A stretch of DNA of 7,056 bases. Source: Oscillospiraceae bacterium. GTDB taxonomy: Bacteria; Bacillota; Clostridia; Oscillospirales; Ruminococcaceae. Below, in pieces: positions 1-5,976 of the stretch. The notes under the pieces are model-generated. The model was given only the letters and a program-made list of their open reading frames with translations. It made no database searches and was not told where the DNA came from. The stretch spans positions 1 through 7,056 of the forward strand of contig CAAGEB010000186.1 of assembly GCA_900768705.1 (NCBI GenBank), in the 5' to 3' direction. The position numbers and the translations under genes are program-made. The stretch's first letter is position 1, and each line of letters opens with the position of its first letter.

Positions 1-28
1 GCCGAAGCTGTGCGTTTCTTTCATTATT

Positions 29-187
29 GGTCACCTCTAAAAACCTTGTTTGAGATAAAATCAGCGGTGCACGCCGTCTGCTGCGTCAAACCTCCTCGCA
101 AGGCATACAGCCTTGCTTCGTCGGCTTTCCTTGCCGCCGTCGCACCCTGCCGTTTTTCTCTGTTCAAACCGGTTTTTAGAGATGCCC
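29..187. mobile_element. MITE-like element, complete copy, 159 bp
   Basis: The ends form an imperfect terminal inverted repeat: positions 29-53 match the reverse complement of 163-187 at about 21 of 25 bases, sharing the core CTCTAAAAACC. The element is flanked by TATT at 25-28 and TATT at 188-191, a candidate 4-bp target duplication. Inside is a short hairpin, GCAAGGC (98-104) with GCCTTGC (110-116). No transposase is encoded, so it would need one supplied in trans. It lies about 20 bp past the pckA stop and could act as, or have replaced, the 3' end structure of that transcript. A second copy, 97% identical over the visible part, begins at 6940. The inverted repeat and second copy are seen directly; mobility is inferred. 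Confidence 0.75.
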
Positions 188-210
188 TATTGAAATTGTA
201 TTTCTGAAAA

Positions 211-1815
211 TTACAGCTGAGGACCTGCCTTAACAAGTGCCTTACCTGCTTCATTGCCCTCATACTTAGCAAAGTTCTTGATAAATCTGCCAGCCAGATC
301 CTTTGCCTTTTCATCCCACTGGGAAGGATCAGCATAGGTGTCTCTGGGATCAAGAATGCCTGTATCAACGCCGTTAAGAACGGTGGGAACCTCAAAGTTG
401 AAGTACGGAATCTTCTTTGTGGAAGCGTTTGCAATATCGCCGTTGAGGATAGCGTCGATAATTCCTCTTGTATCCTTAATGGAAATTCTCTTGCCTGTGC
501 CGTTCCAGCCGGTGTTTACAAGGTAAGCCTTTGCGCCGCTCTTCTGCATCTTCTTAACCAGCTCTTCCGCATACTTGGTGGGGTGCAGCTCCAGGAATGC
601 CTGTCCGAAGCAAGCAGAGAAGGTGGGAGTAGGCTCGGTAATGCCTCTCTCGGTACCTGCCAGCTTTGCGGTAAAGCCGGAAAGGAAGTAGTACTGGGTC
701 TGCTCGGGTGTCAGAATAGATACGGGAGGCAGAACGCCGAATGCGTCAGCGGAAAGGAAGATTACATTCTTTGCCGCTGGAGCGGAAGAAACGGGCTTTA
801 CGATATTGGTGATGTGGTTGATAGGATAGGAAACACGAGTATTCTCGGTAACACTCTTATCATTGAAATCAATCTTGCCGTTCTCGTCAAGAGTTACATT
901 CTCCAGAAGAGCGTCTCTCTTGATAGCGTTGTAAATATCAGGCTCGGAATCCTTATCAAGGTTGATAACCTTTGCGTAGCAGCCGCCCTCGAAGTTGAAT
1001 ACGCCGTTGTCGTCCCAGCCGTGCTCGTCATCGCCGATAAGCAGACGCTTGGGATCGGTGGAAAGGGTGGTCTTGCCTGTACCGGAAAGTCCGAAGAAGA
1101 TAGCGGTGTTCTCGCCGTTAAGGTCGGTGTTTGCGGAGCAGTGCATGGAAGCAATGCCCTTGAGCGGCAGATAGTAGTTCATCATGGAGAACATACCCTT
1201 CTTCATCTCTCCGCCGTACCATGTGTTGATGATAACCTGCTCCTTGCTGGTGATGTTGAACATAACAGCTGTCTCGGAGTTGAGACCCAGCTCCTTGTAG
1301 TTCTCAACCTTAGCCTTGGAAGCGTTGTAAACAACGAAATCAGGCTCAAAGTTCTTCAGCTCCTCCTCGGAGGGAACGATAAACATATTCTTTACAAAGT
1401 GAGCCTGCCATGCAACCTCAACGATGAAACGGATAGCCATTCTGGTATCCTTGTTTGCACCGCAGAAAGCGTCAACGACATACAGCTTCTTATTGGAAAG
1501 CTCCTTCAGAGCGATTTCCTTGCAGGCGTCCCATGCTTCCTTGGAAGCGGGGTGGTTGTCGTTCTTATATTCGTCGGAGGTCCACCATACCGTGTCCTTG
1601 GAATTTTCATCCATAACGATGAACTTATCCTTGGGGGAACGGCCGGTGTAGATACCTGTCATAACATTAACCGCACCCAGTTCGCTTTCCTGACCCTTTT
1701 CATAGCCCTGAAGCTCCGGCTTGAGCTCTTCCTTGTACAGATCCTCGTAAGAAGGATTGTAAACAATCTCGGTTGTGCCGGTAATTCCATACTTGGTTAA
1801 ATCAATCTTGCCCAT
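211..1815 (-). CDS. pckA: Phosphoenolpyruvate carboxykinase (ATP)
   Basis: This cytosolic enzyme interconverts oxaloacetate plus ATP with PEP, CO2 and ADP. In ruminococci it is usually thought to run toward oxaloacetate, conserving ATP on the way to succinate. The 534 residues are full length for the ATP-dependent family. Visible motifs are the substrate-site TGRSPKDKF (57-65), EMKKG with K205 and K206 near the metal site, MHCSAN with H225, the P-loop GLSGTGKTT (242-250), the metal-binding IGDDEHGW (260-267, D262 and D263) and ENTRVSYP with R327. All the expected catalytic residues are present. The ATG at 1813-1815 follows AAAGAGG (1824-1830) at normal spacing. The gene is monocistronic, with its own promoter at 1906-1934 and a leader of about 84 nt containing a small inverted repeat. 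The stop is TAA at 211-213, and no ordinary intrinsic terminator is seen before the MITE. Confidence 0.98.
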   Translation of the reverse strand: MGKIDLTKYGITGTTEIVYNPSYEDLYKEELKPELQGYEKGQESELGAVNVMTGIYTGRSPKDKFIVMDENSKDTVWWTSDEYKNDNHPASKEAWDACKEIALKELSNKKLYVVDAFCGANKDTRMAIRFIVEVAWQAHFVKNMFIVPSEEELKNFEPDFVVYNASKAKVENYKELGLNSETAVMFNITSKEQVIINTWYGGEMKKGMFSMMNYYLPLKGIASMHCSANTDLNGENTAIFFGLSGTGKTTLSTDPKRLLIGDDEHGWDDNGVFNFEGGCYAKVINLDKDSEPDIYNAIKRDALLENVTLDENGKIDFNDKSVTENTRVSYPINHITNIVKPVSSAPAAKNVIFLSADAFGVLPPVSILTPEQTQYYFLSGFTAKLAGTERGITEPTPTFSACFGQAFLELHPTKYAEELVKKMQKSGAKAYLVNTGWNGTGKRISIKDTRGIIDAILNGDIANASTKKIPYFNFEVPTVLNGVDTGILDPRDTYADPSQWDEKAKDLAGRFIKNFAKYEGNEAGKALVKAGPQL

Positions 1816-1852
1816 TTCAAAAACCTCTTTCTTTTAAATTCATACAGCAAAG

Positions 1853-1879
1853 TCGGGAAACCCAAAGTAACTATCCCGA
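1853..1879 (-). promoter_or_regulatory. Small inverted repeat in the pckA leader
   Basis: TCGGGA (1853-1858) and TCCCGA (1874-1879) are perfect 6-bp arms around a 15-nt loop. They sit between the predicted transcription start near 1899 and the pckA ribosome binding site. This could be an operator or an mRNA stem, but 6 bp can arise by chance. The arms are seen directly; any function is speculative. Confidence 0.25.
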
Positions 1880-1905
1880 AATATCTCTCTACTATACCAA
1901 AATAT

Positions 1906-1934
1906 ATTATATCACATATATCTGAAAAAGTAAA
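1906..1934 (-). promoter_or_regulatory. Predicted sigma-A promoter of pckA
   Basis: Reading the minus strand, TTTACT (-35, 1929-1934) is followed by a 17-bp spacer and TATAAT (-10, 1906-1911). A TGA directly before the -10 gives an extended -10 (TGnTATAAT). The predicted start is near 1899, about 84 nt before the pckA ATG. The optimal spacer and perfect -10 suggest high expression, as expected of a central metabolic gene. Confidence 0.8.
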
Positions 1935-1966
1935 GGGCTAATTTCGCCAATTTCAGAAAAAATTCA

Positions 1967-2071
1967 TCAGCGGTCGTCAAATCCGCAATTTACAATCAAT
2001 TCGGCTGCTTCCTTAGGTGCTGCGGCATAAACGCCTTTCAGCCGCAGTACATTCCGAAAATGGCATAAATA
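1967..2071 (-). pseudogene. Possible short coding remnant, no start codon
   Basis: On the minus strand a frame is open for 34 codons between an in-frame TAG (2072-2074) and tandem TGA TGA stops (1964-1969). It contains LKGVYAAAPKEAAELIV, which has a protein-like composition. There is no ATG start. The stretch LKGVYAA...EAAEL loosely recalls the LKxVYxAxxEExA region of IS256/Mutator-type transposases, but that is recalled similarity and weak. It may be a decayed gene end, or chance in a GC-richer patch of a non-coding gap. The segment also holds CTGCGGC (2020-2026) paired with GCCGCAG (2041-2047). Confidence 0.2.
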
Positions 2072-2085
2072 CTATTCCGAAAAGG
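2071..2085. repeat. Short palindrome plus nearby direct repeat
   Basis: The bases ATTCC-GAAAA-GGAAT form a small palindrome (about 2073-2086). The motif ATTCCGAAAA also occurs at 2051-2060, about 22 bp before. The pair lies downstream of the minus-strand operon, next to the larger palindrome at 2103-2142. No function can be assigned, and the exact borders are approximate within a base or two. Confidence 0.3.
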
Positions 2086-2097
2086 AATCCCAAGCTA

Positions 2098-2151
2098 TAG
2101 AAAACACCGCACAAATAACGCCTGACGGCTTTGTGCGGTGTTGCCTAAAGC
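2098..2151 (-). terminator. Strong palindrome, repeat family copy 1; likely terminator of the minus-strand operon
   Basis: The 13-bp arms AACACCGCACAAA (2103-2115) and TTTGTGCGGTGTT (2130-2142) are perfect complements, with a short inner GCC/GGC pairing (2120-2122, 2127-2129). Read on the minus strand, the stem ends in GTGTTTTCT, giving a short U-tract; before it is an A-rich stretch. On the plus strand TTTTTT follows about 10 nt after the stem, so it might work in both directions. Read on the minus strand, 21 consecutive bases of this element are also found on the plus strand at 6880-6900, so it is a dispersed repeat as well as a hairpin. It lies about 60 bp past the stop of the last gene of the operon. 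Confidence 0.6.
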
Positions 2152-2209
2152 TTTTTTGAAATAAATATCGCTCCGGATTAAAAACCGGTGTGACTGCATT
2201 TTTATACGG

Positions 2210-2569
2210 TTATTCAGATGAAGGCTTAGGTTGTTTTTCTCTTCGCTCTACCTTCTTGTAAAGGAATATATCTCTGCTTACCGAAATAGCAGGGCTTCCC
2301 TCCGATATGTAGTTCTTTGCGCCGCTGGCGATGTGAACGCTCTTTAGCTGCGCCTTCAGCACCCCGGTATAAATAAATCCGATAACGACTCCTCCGCCCA
2401 CAGAAACCAACACAATCAGAAGCACATTGGGTTTTTCTTCCTCATTCTGCTCGGACGCCTGACCGGTTTCAATTTCTCCGCCGTCCTCGGCAAACGAACA
2501 CACTGAAAACGAGAAAAGCATTGTAAGAGACATAAGTACCGATAAAATGTATGTTTTAATTTTCTTCAT
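2210..2569 (-). CDS. Small signal-peptide/one-TM protein resembling the C-terminal part of TPM-domain proteins
   Basis: The product has 119 residues. Residues 1-27 are a clear signal peptide ending ...VCSFA. An acidic linker follows (28-47, rich in E), then a transmembrane helix (about 48-70), then a basic tail (71-119) predicted to be cytosolic. The tail has LKSVH, an A..Y pair, GSPAISVSRDIFLYKKVER and a charged end. In clostridial TPM-domain proteins I recall the same order after the TM segment: LKSV, AxxY, GS, SRDxFLY, VxR. Here the roughly 120-residue extracytoplasmic TPM domain is absent and only the linker remains. The neighbour, a TFIIB-type zinc-ribbon protein, is a usual TPM partner. 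The ATG at 2567-2569 is preferred because GGGGGTGA (2575-2582) sits 5 nt before it; a GTG at 2576-2578 is part of that binding site. It lies 16 nt after the zinc-ribbon stop, in the same operon. Its function is unknown. Confidence 0.75.
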   Translation of the reverse strand: MKKIKTYILSVLMSLTMLFSFSVCSFAEDGGEIETGQASEQNEEEKPNVLLIVLVSVGGGVVIGFIYTGVLKAQLKSVHIASGAKNYISEGSPAISVSRDIFLYKKVERREKQPKPSSE

Positions 2570-2574
2570 ATTAG

Positions 2575-2582
2575 TCACCCCC
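2575..2582 (-). promoter_or_regulatory. Ribosome binding site that decides the start at 2569
   Basis: On the minus strand GGGGGTGA differs by one base from the ideal GGAGGTGA and lies 5 nt before ATG 2567-2569. The upstream in-frame GTG (2576-2578) falls inside it and so is unlikely to be the start. Confidence 0.65.
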
Positions 2583-2585
2583 GCA

Positions 2586-3671
2586 TTACAGGAAATTAAT
2601 GAGCATCATTACCGCTGCAATAACCGCTGCGCCTATTCCCGCCGAAATAAAGAAATTTCTCCAGTATGCACCCTTGTCGCAGGGCAGATTTCCAACAAAC
2701 TTTCCCGTCTGACCGTTCATTGCGAATGTATATCTCTCGCCGTTCCACACGGTAGTAAGCAGCCACACCGGATAAAGGGCGTATGTGGTTTTGCTTTCCG
2801 TCAGATTAAGACTGCTGTTCTCCAGAATTACAGTATCGTAGTTCCTGACGGTAGCCCTTAATTCGTCCTCTGCGGTTTTCTTCATTCGCTTTTTTACCCG
2901 CTCCATATTATCCTCGGCGGTAACATCATATTTATCCGCAAGATATCCCGCCATATATGCGGTCTGGAAAAGAACAGCGTCGCTGAAGGTGTATGGTTCT
3001 ATTGAATCCATCAGATCATCGGGCATCTGGGAGCTTCCGTCTGCGGGAATATGCTCAAAGGCAATTTTTCCTCGTCTGAGTACGGAATAGTACTTTGTTT
3101 CCGTATAATCAAACCTTTCGTCCGAATAACGGCGGCGTTTCTCTGCCTTGAACCGTGCGGAAGCGTCCGCCTTGGCGTCAAAAAGCCAGAACGGAACATA
3201 AATACCCTTGATTTCCTCTATCCTGTTCTGATCCTTGAAAATTGCGGGAAGCAGCTTTTTGCCTTTGTAATGCTTTTTCAGAGCCTCCACAGCCCGCTCC
3301 TTCGTAACCTTAAAAGGTATCACCAGCTCCGGCTTCAGACCGCCCGAAAAGCTGCCCGACAATACAACGGGACTGTCGCAGTAGGGGCAAGCGGTTGCCG
3401 CTGTATTTTCTCCCGCAACGATTTCACCGCCGCAGTTTTTGCAGAGATAGACATTCATTCCATTTGTTTCGGAAGCAGTCCATTCATCTGCCACAGGCGA
3501 AGCCAGCCCAAGATTTTCGGTTGCTTCCTCGGAAAGGCTTTCATCCATTTCCTTCAGCGACTCCATTTCAAATTCGCTGTCACAGAAGGGACATTTCATT
3601 TTCTGCGCAGTACTGCTGAACTCAATCGAACCGCCGCAACATGGGCATTTATAATCCATCAGATTTGTCAT
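2586..3671 (-). CDS. TFIIB-type zinc-ribbon membrane protein
   Basis: The product has 361 residues. Two zinc ribbons stand at the N-terminus: C9-x2-C12 with C27-x2-C30, and C77-x2-C80 with C95-x2-C98. A conserved body follows, including the recognisable stretches LKPELVIPF, IKGIYVPFWLFDA, DGSSQMPDDLMDSIEPY, YALYPVWLL and FAMNGQTGKFVG. One hydrophobic helix ends the protein (about 340-361), so it is probably anchored in the membrane with the ribbons in the cytosol. This matches a widespread clostridial family annotated as TFIIB-type zinc-ribbon protein, whose biochemical role is not established. The family usually neighbours TPM-domain genes, and here a TPM-like tail protein is next. The start ATG at 3669-3671 follows GGGAGG (3682-3687) at 10 nt. 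A TTG further out overlaps that site and is rejected; an ATG at 3657-3659 is possible but poorly spaced. It begins 34 nt after the MCP stop with no terminator between. Confidence 0.88.
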   Translation of the reverse strand: MTNLMDYKCPCCGGSIEFSSTAQKMKCPFCDSEFEMESLKEMDESLSEEATENLGLASPVADEWTASETNGMNVYLCKNCGGEIVAGENTAATACPYCDSPVVLSGSFSGGLKPELVIPFKVTKERAVEALKKHYKGKKLLPAIFKDQNRIEEIKGIYVPFWLFDAKADASARFKAEKRRRYSDERFDYTETKYYSVLRRGKIAFEHIPADGSSQMPDDLMDSIEPYTFSDAVLFQTAYMAGYLADKYDVTAEDNMERVKKRMKKTAEDELRATVRNYDTVILENSSLNLTESKTTYALYPVWLLTTVWNGERYTFAMNGQTGKFVGNLPCDKGAYWRNFFISAGIGAAVIAAVMMLINFL

Positions 3672-3705
3672 AACACCTATTCCTCCCAAATTATCCGAAC
3701 CCAGG

Positions 3706-5706
3706 TTATCTGTTCCTGAACTTATCCAGCATATCCTGCAATACCTGCGACTGACCGCTGAGCTGTTCGCTGGAAGCTGCGCTTTCTTCGGCGGTTGCCG
3801 CAGTGGAATGAACTATTTCCTCAATTGAAGTTATCTTCTCGGATACGGTTTTTACATCGCCCGCCTGAGTTTCGGTCGCTTCGGAAATTTTCATCACAAG
3901 GCTGTTTACACTGCTAACGCCGCCGGAAACGGATTCCAGCGCAGCTCCGGTCTCCTGCGCAAGCATTGCGCCGCTTTCAACGGCTTCAACTGTTCCGGTA
4001 ATAAGCGATGTGGTATTCCGTACAGCCTCTGCGCATCTGGACGCCAGATTTCTTACCTCTCCGGCAACCACCGCAAAGCCCTTGCCCGATTCACCGGCAC
4101 GGGCAGCCTCCACAGCCGCATTAAGCGCAAGTATATTGGTCTGGAAAGCTATATCGTCAATCGTCTGGATTATCTTCTCGATTTCCTGAGCCTTTGAGCT
4201 GATATGGTTCATAGATTCCATAAGCTCCGCCATACGCCTGTTGCATTCCACAACATTCTTTGATGTTGCTCCGGAAAGCTTCTGTGCGGATTCCGCAGAT
4301 TCAGCATTTTCACTGATCTGCTCCGCAAGCTTTTCAATCAGCGAGGTCAGCTCCTCAATCGTTCCCGACTGCTCATTTACGCCGATTGCCAGAGAATTGG
4401 AGGTTTCCGCCACGCTTGCCGAGCCTGCCGCAACCTGAGAAGAGGCTGCGTCAATTCCTTCAATCATTGCTCCAAGTTTATCGGAGATTTTAGTGATAGA
4501 ATTTTTGATTTCGGCAAAATCACCCACATAATCGCCGCTGAAACCGATATCAAAATCACCGCAGGAGAGTTTGTCAAGATTTTCGTTGATATCGTTTATG
4601 TACCCCGTCCACACCTTGTTTGTTTCCGATATACCCGTGCAAAGCTCACCGATACTGTCGTCCGCAAAATATGTGGGAGAATAGTCCAGCTTTCCTTCCT
4701 TCATATTTTCTGCGGCGGTTTTAAGTTCATCCACAGGCTTCATCAGCCGTTTTACAAGCAGGGTAATTACAATTGACGAAACCACTATATCTATGACAAA
4801 TACGATTATCATGGAAATTATCAGCGGAAGCATCTGATTTGAATACTCGGAAGAATTTACCGCATAGATGTAATACCAACCGGTAGAGGAAATCTGAGAC
4901 AGAATAAAATACTTCCTGCCGCCGTCGTAATCGGCTGTTGTTACAGCGGAGAAATCACCGGACTCCATTCGGGATACCATTGACGAATAAGCGGGGATAT
5001 CCCTCATATTTGTAATCTTAGCGTTTCCGTCCTCTCCCACGGACATAGCATATTCAGGATTGTTGTGAACAATGATATTGAAATTATTGTCCGTAAGGAT
5101 AGGATAGGCTTTTTCAAAAATACTAATATCAGAGGTGATTTCTGCCAGATAATCGGCATAGATGTCCGCACCCATAACAAAAGCAAGCTGATTGCCGCTG
5201 TCGTAATATGCCTTTGAAATCGTGATGCACAGCTTACCGGTATTATTGTCAATATACGGCGATGTGCAGGTCATTGCGCCGTTTGACGCAAGAGTTGCCT
5301 TGTACCAGTCACGGGCAGTGACATCAAAATCGTCGGGCAGTTGAAAACCGCTGGCAAAAACCGTCTTGCCGTCGGGTCTGACCACATAATAGTCCATTAC
5401 ATATTCGGTTTTCTTGCCTGCAAGGAACGCCTCAAGCTCCTGATCGGTCTTGGAAGTAAGAAAGTTGTTATACTGAATGGAATCACCGTAATATGCAATC
5501 GTATTCTGCTGCTCAATAACCCATTTGTCGAATTCCTTTGACTTGGCGGAAAGAGTGGCGGAAATTTCCCGATTAATCCTGTCGTCCGTGTTATTCCTTA
5601 TGATGAAGTAGGAACACCCGGCAATAACCAGAATAACCGCCATAATGATAAGGAGCATGCTAAGAATCAATTTTTTGTTGAACGGCATTTGCTTTTTTGC
5701 TTTCAT
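3706..5706 (-). CDS. Methyl-accepting chemotaxis protein with dCache sensor domain
   Basis: This is a membrane chemoreceptor that would signal through CheA/CheW. Order over 666 residues: TM1 (about 13-36), extracellular dCache domain (about 40-285), TM2 (about 292-317), HAMP (about 318-370), a second HAMP-like segment (about 370-415) and the signalling coiled coil (to 666). The hairpin tip is intact, with NAAVEAARAGESGKGFAVVA (529-548) and EVRNLA. In the sensor, R132-x-W134-Y135, Y151-x-D153 and D181 follow the pattern known for amino-acid-binding dCache domains, suggesting an amino-acid ligand; this is an inference. There is no C-terminal NWETF-type CheR tether. The ATG at 5704-5706 follows GGAGG (5713-5717) at 6 nt. 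The frame stays open further upstream, but that would run across the promoter at 5777-5805. It is first in an operon with the zinc-ribbon gene. No che or flagellar genes lie nearby. Confidence 0.94.
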   Translation of the reverse strand: MKAKKQMPFNKKLILSMLLIIMAVILVIAGCSYFIIRNNTDDRINREISATLSAKSKEFDKWVIEQQNTIAYYGDSIQYNNFLTSKTDQELEAFLAGKKTEYVMDYYVVRPDGKTVFASGFQLPDDFDVTARDWYKATLASNGAMTCTSPYIDNNTGKLCITISKAYYDSGNQLAFVMGADIYADYLAEITSDISIFEKAYPILTDNNFNIIVHNNPEYAMSVGEDGNAKITNMRDIPAYSSMVSRMESGDFSAVTTADYDGGRKYFILSQISSTGWYYIYAVNSSEYSNQMLPLIISMIIVFVIDIVVSSIVITLLVKRLMKPVDELKTAAENMKEGKLDYSPTYFADDSIGELCTGISETNKVWTGYINDINENLDKLSCGDFDIGFSGDYVGDFAEIKNSITKISDKLGAMIEGIDAASSQVAAGSASVAETSNSLAIGVNEQSGTIEELTSLIEKLAEQISENAESAESAQKLSGATSKNVVECNRRMAELMESMNHISSKAQEIEKIIQTIDDIAFQTNILALNAAVEAARAGESGKGFAVVAGEVRNLASRCAEAVRNTTSLITGTVEAVESGAMLAQETGAALESVSGGVSSVNSLVMKISEATETQAGDVKTVSEKITSIEEIVHSTAATAEESAASSEQLSGQSQVLQDMLDKFRNR

Positions 5707-5776
5707 GCTAAACCTCCGGAAATTTATTTTTCGGCAAATTGCTGAGAGGGGGCTGAAACCGAAACTATACAAATAT

Positions 5777-5805
5777 ATAATACAACATTTTTTGGATTTT
5801 TTCAA
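5777..5805 (-). promoter_or_regulatory. Predicted sigma-A promoter of the receptor operon
   Basis: On the minus strand TTGAAA (5800-5805) is followed by a 17-bp spacer and TATTAT (5777-5782). The start would be near 5770, giving a leader of about 64 nt before the receptor ATG. This also excludes the longer reading frame as the true start. I looked for a c-di-GMP riboswitch in the leader, as is common before clostridial receptors, and found no room or match for one. Confidence 0.75.
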
Positions 5806-5904
5806 CCTCAATCCGGCGGATATGCAAAATTTATATAATCTCGCTCCTGTTTCCCGATGAAAAAACATAACGCACCGACAGTCTAAAGATTTTTTACAAA
5901 TTCT

Positions 5905-5932
5905 GTATATTTTTCCGAAAGTCGGCAAAACT
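5905..5932 (+). promoter_or_regulatory. Sigma-F-like (forespore) promoter of the M23/SpoIIQ-like gene
   Basis: GTATA (5905-5909) is followed by 14 bp and GGCAAAACT (5924-5932). The second element fits the sigma-F -10 pattern GGnnAnAnT at every fixed position, and the first fits its -35. The start would be near 5938-5940, about 40 nt before the ATG. No good sigma-A pair is seen at this distance. B. subtilis spoIIQ is a sigma-F gene, so promoter and product agree. The motif match is seen directly; use by sigma-F is inferred. Confidence 0.6.
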
Positions 5933-5976
5933 ACATATATCCAATCAACACAAACCGACAAAGGAAGGTAATATTT

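Noticed and set aside
10..434. Open frames on both strands across the MITE (10-207 plus, 24-434 minus)
   Set aside because: They are formed by the repeat itself or overlap the pckA 3' end, and no start signal is convincing. The minus-strand frame is noted as a finding but not called as a gene.
583..1800. A 405-codon open frame on the plus strand opposite pckA
   Set aside because: It is fully antisense to an intact, well-recognised enzyme, and its residues are the low-complexity Leu/Val/Gly mix typical of a shadow frame; no promoter or ribosome binding site is seen.
3051..3719. Open frames on the plus strand opposite the zinc-ribbon gene (3051-3719, 3395-3619)
   Set aside because: They are antisense to a gene with clear cysteine motifs and family-wide conserved blocks, with no start signals.
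5707..5961. An 85-codon N-terminal extension of the chemoreceptor
   Set aside because: The extension is Cys- and aromatic-rich, lacks receptor features, crosses the predicted promoter and has no ribosome binding site; ATG 5706 has GGAGG at 6 nt.
5707..5976. c-di-GMP or other riboswitch before the chemoreceptor
   Set aside because: The leader from the predicted start is only about 64 nt and shows no recognisable conserved core or paired arms of a known class.
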